The position numbers and the translations under genes were made by a program. From contig RQOL01000374.1 in NCBI GenBank assembly GCA_013076295.1, positions 5,570,743-5,634,742 of the forward strand: a DNA stretch of 64,000 nt, given 5' to 3'. The notes under the pieces were generated by a model that worked only from the letters and a program-made list of their open reading frames with translations, ran no database searches and was not told where the DNA came from. The stretch comes from Sanderia malayensis (taxonomy: Eukaryota > Cnidaria > Scyphozoa > Semaeostomeae > Pelagiidae). Below are positions 57,638-64,000 of this stretch, piece by piece. Each line of letters starts with the position of its first letter. The stretch's first letter is position 1.

Positions 57638-58345
57638 ACTGCCGGTAATGGAAAACAAAAATCAGCTTCAGGAAACATTTACTTACATTATTTAAAATCA
57701 TGTTTGCTAGAATACCAGCAAAATTCTGAATTCACCATGGTAACTGTTCCAAAATCAACCTCAAAATACCTTCCAGAAGGTTCGATAGAGAAATTTCAGC
57801 GGCAAGGATGCAAGATTGAACAATGACTTGATATAAATCTTTGTACTATTTTTATTCACTTATTATTTGTGTAATTTCCATAAAATGTCATCGTTTGTTT
57901 TTGCTGCACGCCAACTCTCTCTTTTTGACTCAGACTCAGAACCTGCCGCTTGGGCTGTTTCTGCACAGTGGTGTGTTGTTGTTCCAGTGTGTGCGAAATT
58001 GACTGGACGATGAATGATGAACAAAAGCAACCAAAGCATTGAATGGTAACCAAAAGCCTATAAACTTTACATACAAGCCAAGCCACGAAGTGAATCGGTT
58101 CCACGAGCCAGATATGGAGGATTGAGGTAGCCATATAATCTTTTCATGGTTGGCATTGGATTTCCCCCAAAAAGTTCCAGAATATTGATTAACTTTCAAT
58201 AAAATTTATCCAGTGGATTCCGTATTCTGACTCGCTTTATAACCTAACCTCATAAGAAAATTAATTAGGCCACTTCACGTTGTAAAAAGACAACAACCAC
58301 AACATCCCAAACCCACAATAACGCCATGAAAATGGGAAAGAAAGA
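57638..58345. other. No gene seen
   Basis: Non-coding DNA downstream of the MULE gene. The minus-strand frames here have no domain. Confidence 0.45.
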
Positions 58346-58520
58346 ACCCTATTAGGACAATCTTGGGTTGTTCTTGCGTTCTTTTTGGGTTGTTGAGCTT
58401 GTTCTTGGGGCTTGAAGGTTGTTCTTGGGTTGTTCTTGGGGTTTTTGGATTGTTCTTGGGTTTTTCAGCTTGTTCTTGGGTTGTTCTCGGGTTGTTTAGC
58501 CTATTCTTGGGTTGTTCCAC
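58346..58520. repeat. Short-unit minisatellite (GGGTTGTTCTTG-type, about 10-20 bp)
   Basis: Imperfect tandem repeats of TTGTTCTTGGGTTGTTCTTG-like units on the plus strand. The Pro/Gln/Asn-rich minus-strand open frame is only a translation of this repeat. Confidence 0.9.
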
Positions 58521-58548
58521 TTTTTAATAACGATGAATTTGAAGCATG

Positions 58549-58795
58549 TATTCAGCTTATGTGTTAGTATATGAGCAACCACAGCATATCTGGACTTCGA
58601 GGCATTTGAGGTGCTCGAAGCAGGTATTCAGCTTGTGTGTTAGTATATGAGTAGCCACAGCATATATGGATTTTGAGGCACTCGAGGCATGTATTTCAGC
58701 TTGTCTGTTAGTATATGAGAAGCCACAGCATATATGGATTTCCAGGCACTCGAGGCATGTATTTCAGCTTGTGTGTTAGTATACGAGTATGTTGT
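58549..58795. repeat. Tandem repeat of about 67-75 bp, three and a half units
   Basis: Each unit contains TTCAGCTTGTGTGTTAGTAT, CCACAGCATATATGGATTT and a GAGGCACTCGAGGCATGTAT block. Units differ by small indels and substitutions. No gene. Confidence 0.92.
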
Positions 58796-59426
58796 GGAGC
58801 AAACGTTGCGTAGTAGAAATGGTTTAAGTAGTTTAATTTGTAGTCAAAGGACTGGGACCCAATTGAGGTTTAGCTCTCTTGTACCCCTGTAGGCTTCTCG
58901 TTCCTTGTGCGTTGCTTGGCCTAAGATTGCGGTTATTTAATCCTCTTGGACCTCTTCGATATTTTATCCATCATCAAGAGTAGCAGCTTAACAGGTTATG
59001 GGCCCAGATCGCGCCTAATGATCAATGGTGATGTGTGCCGTGGCAAGTCTGTCCTTTCGTGACAAGTTTGTCCTCTGACGTAGAAGATATAATCAACCAA
59101 TGGCTGGTCCATGTTGGTGCTACGTAGAACTACGTGGAATTGGTATTGCTTAACTGGCCAGGGGGACAACAAATGTTTCTTGATCTACCATTTTGAAATA
59201 ATATTTCACGACCAAGATTGGGGAAGTCAAGGAAGCTTGCAAGTTTTAGTTAGGCCTAGTGAGTTGTATTACGTATGTGCCAATTCTGTAAAATAAAATT
59301 ATTTATTCAACTGCAGTTTTGATCTGCTGTTTACTACCATCATTGAAAGTTTGCAGCATTTCATCTAGGGGATTCAAGGATTAGTAGTAATGCAAGCAGG
59401 TATAGACAAATCTGTTCTGAGGTGAA

Positions 59427-59884
59427 ATGAAAAAATACTGGGATCTGTTAATGAGAACTGAAGAATTGTTCTATAGAAATAAAGACATTCTTGAACTTAC
59501 AAATAACATAGCACTACCATTAATGGAATTGTCAGTATTTGTTGGGAACTCTACTTTAGATAAGTGGAAAATTAAAGATTTTATTCAAAGATTGCACAGA
59601 AGAAGTCATTGGTTAGTGAGATATCATAGCTACTTTTAAAGAACTGGATACATATATGGGTGCAGTTATATAAATTCTTTATACTTTCAAAATAACAGCA
59701 TTAAAACGAGATGGTATACTAAGTATATTGTGAGAGAAACGTCACAAAGATATTTAGAGTCACCAGAAGTTTTTCATTCACAAAGGATTATGAAAGAATG
59801 GAGCAGCTTGCTACATAAACCGACAAATGCAAAAGATATTATTTCATTCAAGAAACCATATGACAAACAAATATATTCAACTTA
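59427..59884 (+). CDS. Orphan open frame, helix-rich, unknown
   Basis: A 70-residue frame MKKYWDLLMRTEELFYRNKD is followed, after a stop, by further frame-consistent sequence (RWYTKYIVRETSQRYLES to about 59,884). It is rich in Lys, Leu and aromatic residues, with a C-terminal HRRSHWLVRYHSYF. I recognise no family. Lys/Arg-rich AT-biased composition is like the Polinton genes at the left, so a virus-like origin is possible but unproven. Confidence 0.25.
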
Positions 59885-61210
59885 AATTTAGCAATTTAAG
59901 ATTAAAATACATCATGTCACTTTTAGAATTTTAAACAGTATCTTGTTGATATTTGGTAGTTTATATAGTTTATAACATTGTATTCGCATAATCTAGTATT
60001 ATTTTTGACATGTATGCATGCATTATCTATCATTAAGGCAAGGGGCTTTAAACAGACACTTTAGTAATTTAGTAATGCTGGAGTAGCTACTATAATCACT
60101 AATCGAATTAGGTCACAAGACACTTACCCAGCTTTTGTAGTTGCTTTGAAGTTTGGTAGTCAGAAGGCTTGAAGAGAAACGATATGAATTTCTTTCTTGT
60201 GTTAGTGTATCATACCAAGATAAATGCTTAATTAATTAACTAACTACTGAGTAACTAAATGTTGCGTTTTATTAAATATAAGTTGCGAGGTTGGGTGTGT
60301 CGTAAATACTTAAGCAAATAAGGTCAAGAGTAGGTTATGGTTAAATGTTTGACTATAAAAGGCTAATGAATATGTTTGTTTAGATAATAGTTGATAAATA
60401 TGGTTAAGTGTTCGGATGTGTGTTATGATTCGCTAGTTAGTTGAAGTGCTCATTGGTAAGGCTGCTGAGCACACTACAACACTGATGACTGAATGTCATT
60501 TTTGATCATTTATGTAATCTATCTTGATAAGCAAATAATAATTTTATACAAGTTATAATTTCATAGAGTAAAGCTGTCATCAAGATGGAGTTACCTTGGC
60601 ATATGTTGTAACCAAACTGTCAATTTATTTTTCGGAAAAAGGATGGAAGTTTTCTGCTGGTCTCACCTTTTATCTATTTGAAAGTGCATATTGCCCATTG
60701 CAATCAATTTCGTTATTGAAACTACACAACAAATAAAACAATGCCAGGTACCATCCTCAAGAAATCTAAGACTGTATTTCCCTGATTAAATGAGCATTTT
60801 AGTCAGTACTTTTTAGAGCCGCGTTGATTAAAAAAGTTTCTGGGTATGTTATTGCAACCTTAACGAATAGAGAACGAGACACCTTTTTGAACTAGCGGAG
60901 TTTTTGTTCATGAAGTTAAAAAAAATGATATGAAAAGAAAACGCTGGACCCGTTTTCTCGAGACAGGGTGCTTATTTCTTATCCTTTGTTGATAGAGCAG
61001 TTGTTCAAAAAGGAGTGCTATACTAGACAAGAGATACAATATATAATATAAAAAGAGATACGGTATACACAATTGCCACAAGGAAATAGTTTTTCGTATT
61101 AGACAGGGCATATAACCTAACAAACTGACAAACATACTAACATTTTTTCTTATAGCTGGAATCAATAGATTAGACCATGAACTTTCATAAAAACGTTTCG
61201 TTCTCGCGTG
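59885..61210. other. No gene seen
   Basis: AT-rich non-coding DNA; the frame at 60,908-61,165 (minus) has a hydrophobic stretch but no domain or start context. Confidence 0.45.
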
Positions 61211-61213
61211 TTT

Positions 61214-62817
61214 GATGATGTCATATTAAGGCAAATCTCATTAATTAAAGTGTGATTAATATTAACGGAATGAGATAACAAAACGAAAATTGCATTTTTG
61301 GAAATAGGTCAAATAGACCTATCGCATGAGATATCATTTTTCAAATTTGATAAGATCAGCATTTTGGTCGATGACGTCATCCAATAGTTGTTGAAGAACT
61401 GATCTTAATTTTTTCCTTGCAACATTTTTCGGTCAACAAGATGAACTCAGCGAGAAATGTTGCCTGCTCATATTTATCAGTTTGAGCCAACGGACAAGAT
61501 TTTGCGGTGTGTTTTATGGGGCATTTAGACTTACTATTCAGGCCCCTACAAAATGCGCGGCAAGGAGGGACACCAGGCCCCAAATAATTACACAGTTCCT
61601 TTTTCTCAGTAACTGTTCTCCAAACAAAGAAGTACCTCGCAATTATTTTAACTTTTCTGCAGTCTTTATATTTGAAAATGAAGGAAAATATGATCCAAGC
61701 AGTCTAGCACTAATTCGCAATTTCGGGGCCAGAGGAAGTTTTCATTGACGACACAATAGCAGATGCCATATAACGTTTTCAAAGAGTGCAATGGAGGTAA
61801 CAGAGAGAGTTACGTTGAGACACGGGTGAAACATTATTTGAAAATGAAGTGAAATCATCAACTCCGTTTTTGCCAGATCCAGACTCTGTGTGCAGAAATA
61901 AAGCGTGTGCACTTACAATGTGACATTTGGCGAAATTGTTTGAAATACTCATTAACAACTGTAGTCATTGCGAACTTCGGCTGGACAATTAATTATATCA
62001 AATCTACAACCACACCCAAATGGATAATTGCAAATCAACTCTCTAATTGACTCATTCGTAGGAAGAAACTGCGATCAGATCAGAAGGCTCTGAAGCAGAC
62101 GAAGTGATTGAAAAAGATGAGGGAGAGCCACCATGCGAGAGGAAACAACAAAGAAATATTCTTAAGAGCTGCCAAAAGAGATTGAGAACGAGATGCAGTA
62201 TAAAGAATTTACTGATGAAGTGCGTCCAAAAAAAGTTTTAGGCCTTTCTGAATGGGAAAGTGATTTCTCGTCCTCTGAGTTAGAGAAGACAGACTTTTCT
62301 TAAAGTTTCAGCTTTTAACGTAGCCTATTGTCTACCGGGTGTCAAGACAGCTCCGCTTTTTTGCAGCTTGCACTTCCAGACACGAAAGCCGAAAATGATA
62401 AATTATTCCTAAACAACTTCCAAAGATCGAACTTCTAAGCGATAAATCAACAAAATGTGTGAAGCCAAGTTTTGGTATGAAAGTAGCTACTTGTATATTT
62501 GTCCCACGAAACGGGGAAATTTTTGAAAAACTCAGTATAGTGTTCGTTTTTCATACTGGAGTGTACGGATGTCGTCTTAATGAGATAAGTTACATTTATA
62601 AGTCATTGAAACAAACTGACTATACAAATATAAGAAAAAAAAATTGATGACGTTATCGGTCAAAATGTTGATCTTATCAAAAGTTACAAAATTATATATC
62701 ATGCTTTAGGCCTATATGAGCTATTCCCAAAATTGCAATTTACAGTTTGTTATCTCATTCCTGTTAACAGTAATCACACTTTAATAGACAGAATTTGTCT
62801 TAGTATGACGTCATCAA
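61214..62817. mobile_element. Non-autonomous element with about 170-bp inverted arms bounded by TGACGTCA-like motifs
   Basis: The arms at 61,214-61,381 and 62,645-62,817 are inverted copies of each other (shared ATTAAAGTGTGATTA, GGAATGAGATAACAAA, TTTGATAAGATCA). Each arm is itself delimited by GATGACGTCAT-type palindromes, so it may also be two solo MITE copies in opposite orientation. The interior (about 1.26 kb) has only a short acidic coding remnant. Confidence 0.7.
62056..62302 (+). pseudogene. Acidic coding remnant inside the inverted-arm element
   Basis: A Glu/Ser/Asp-rich frame (EETAIRSEGSEADEVIEKDE) is followed one base out of frame by VLGLSEWESDFSSSELEKTD and a stop. Such acidic stretches open many piggyBac-like and other transposases, but no catalytic motif is left. 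Confidence 0.35.
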
Positions 62818-63687
62818 TCAGTTGAGAATAAAAAGTTTTTCGGAAAAGTATGGTGAGTATGGTAAAGGTAAAGGCATCCATCAATTCCAGCTATAAAAAC
62901 AAGCATTAGCAAGTTTGTTAATTTGTCAGACTGCATGCCCTCTCTAGTATATAAATATTTTACACCTTGTTTAAAAAAATATAAATAATTTATGGTTAGA
63001 TATTTGCCCTTTATGGCGGAGGATAGCGCTTACTTGAAGGACCCTGGGAATCGATGAAAACCGTAATTTAAAGCAACCACAAGTGTTATATCTATCTTCA
63101 TACGTAGCAAAATTGTTGAGCTCAAAGCGAGTGTGCTTGAAAGCCCTTTTACTTAGCGTTCAATATTAAAAGCTCTTGTTTTGGTTCACAGATGACAAAC
63201 TACTGTTGAAGAGCTCCGCCCTTGATTGACCCCGCCGTTGAATGACCACAGTATTTGGAAGAGTGAAACTGTTGTCAATGAAGTAACTACGGTAAGTAGC
63301 CAATCATAACTTATATCCTTGTTGTTGATAAGAGTCAGTTTTTTCTCATCTTTGGAACTATTCACTTGCATCTTGAGCATCGAGTAAATATGGTCAGGTG
63401 GGGAGTAGTAGAATAAAAGGAGAATAGAATAAAATAGGGTAGAAGTGGCCACAGGCAAATTTTGAAATTTATTTTTTGACGTTTTCATGTTTTGGGGGCA
63501 TAAAATGGGAATTTTGCGACTCCATTATAATGTAGAGGTCTCGGTCTCAGATTAATTTTTTTAGATTTTTGGCGCGGAATTCAAAATATTGATTACGGTA
63601 ATGAAAAACTGAACTCTTTCAACCGACATTACATTGATAAATCTGAAAAATTTTTTCGTGAATTTTGCTTTATTTATCTGAAACATA
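62818..63687. other. No gene seen
   Basis: Non-coding. Imperfect AGAATAGAATAAAATAGGG-like purine-rich repeats at about 63,420-63,445. Confidence 0.4.
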
Positions 63688-63786
63688 ATGAATTTTGAAG
63701 CCGAGAGTGATTTTTCTGATAACGAAAGCATAAATGATATTTCTTCATTATCCGAGTTGTCAGCTGAAGAATATGAGAGCTCATGA
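63688..63786 (+). CDS. Acidic N-terminal exon or fragment at the window edge
   Basis: MNFEAESDFSDNESINDISS, a very acidic Ser/Asp/Glu start of the type seen in piggyBac-like transposases. A stop follows after 32 codons, but the other frame continues with TYDSDGCDLHS. The gene, if any, continues beyond or is broken. Low confidence. Confidence 0.25.
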   Translation: MNFEAESDFSDNESINDISSLSELSAEEYESS

Positions 63787-64000
63787 CCTATGATAGCGAC
63801 GGTTGTGACCTCCATAGTATTTAAAGCGAGGATAATCAACCTGTTTGTTACCATACTGGTCTACAGAATCAGAAGCAGAGTTTCAAGGTTCTGTTGTGCC
63901 GTCAAAAATAATGCTTGGGAATGGGAGACCTGCAGTCATTTTTGACGGTATAGTTAACTAAGAACGATTGAATGAGTCGAACTCGATGTTCAAAAAGGTA

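Noticed and set aside
58275..58520. Pro/Gln/Asn-rich protein on the minus strand
   Set aside because: It is the translation of the short-unit minisatellite.
60400..60500. Possible tRNA gene near GTGCTCATTGG
   Set aside because: I could not fold a cloverleaf with the conserved A and B box sequences.

Overview
The window is AT-rich animal nuclear DNA dominated by DNA transposons. Spliced genes with GT-AG introns, a Polinton/Maverick, a PIF/Harbinger with a MADF-BESS partner gene, a Ginger-type element, a KDZ-family gene, an IS3EU-like element carrying a HECT gene and a MULE-type gene together suggest an aquatic invertebrate. A cnidarian is most likely, but the sequence alone does not prove this. 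No rRNA, tRNA, CRISPR or bacterial operon signal was seen.

Region 1 (1 to about 14,070) is a Polinton, an endogenous virus-like element; its left end lies outside the window or is not recognisable. Plus-strand genes run: small basic protein, Fic-domain protein, an unknown gene, packaging ATPase, DDE integrase with chromodomain, three jelly-roll-type or 'W-E-x-A-L' structural proteins, a pX/pVI-like basic peptide, double-jelly-roll major capsid protein and adenain-like protease. The protein-primed family-B DNA polymerase is on the minus strand, with a divergent small gene beyond it. Every catalytic motif is present, but most genes are cut by single-base frameshifts. The most striking feature is that the promoters of the first long plus-strand gene and of the polymerase/divergent-gene pair carry tandem, perfectly 5-bp-phased heat-shock-element arrays (GAAnnTTCnnGAA), with a shared CCAAT/TATA cassette in inverted orientation. 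This looks like a heat- or stress-inducible Polinton that also carries a Fic (AMPylation-type) effector.

Region 2 (14.7-27.3 kb) holds a foldback element, then a Harbinger transposase with its MADF-BESS gene, a multi-exon Ginger-type gene (H2C2, integrase, GPY/F, Ulp1 protease, PHD) and an approximately 125-bp satellite array. Matching inverted termini beside TTAA at 16,057 and 27,258 suggest the last two are nested inside a Harbinger-family element.

Region 3 (27.3-36 kb) holds an unidentified minus-strand multi-exon gene, a plus-strand gene with a WWP motif and a PHD-like finger, and a MITE.

Region 4 (35.9-44.2 kb) is a minus-strand KDZ transposase-family gene interrupted within a coding exon by an IS3EU-like transposon (about 37,377-41,950). 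That insert has a HECT ubiquitin-ligase gene on one strand and its DDE transposase on the other; each gene starts with its own copy of a zinc-ribbon exon next to a terminal repeat.

Region 5 (44.2-64 kb) has a YqaJ/SWIM nuclease gene, a trihelix/PHD gene, a MULE-type transposase gene, several MITEs, minisatellites and long stretches without recognisable genes. Across the whole window, indel-type breaks greatly outnumber nonsense changes in conserved domains, so some 'broken' genes may be assembly-consensus errors.
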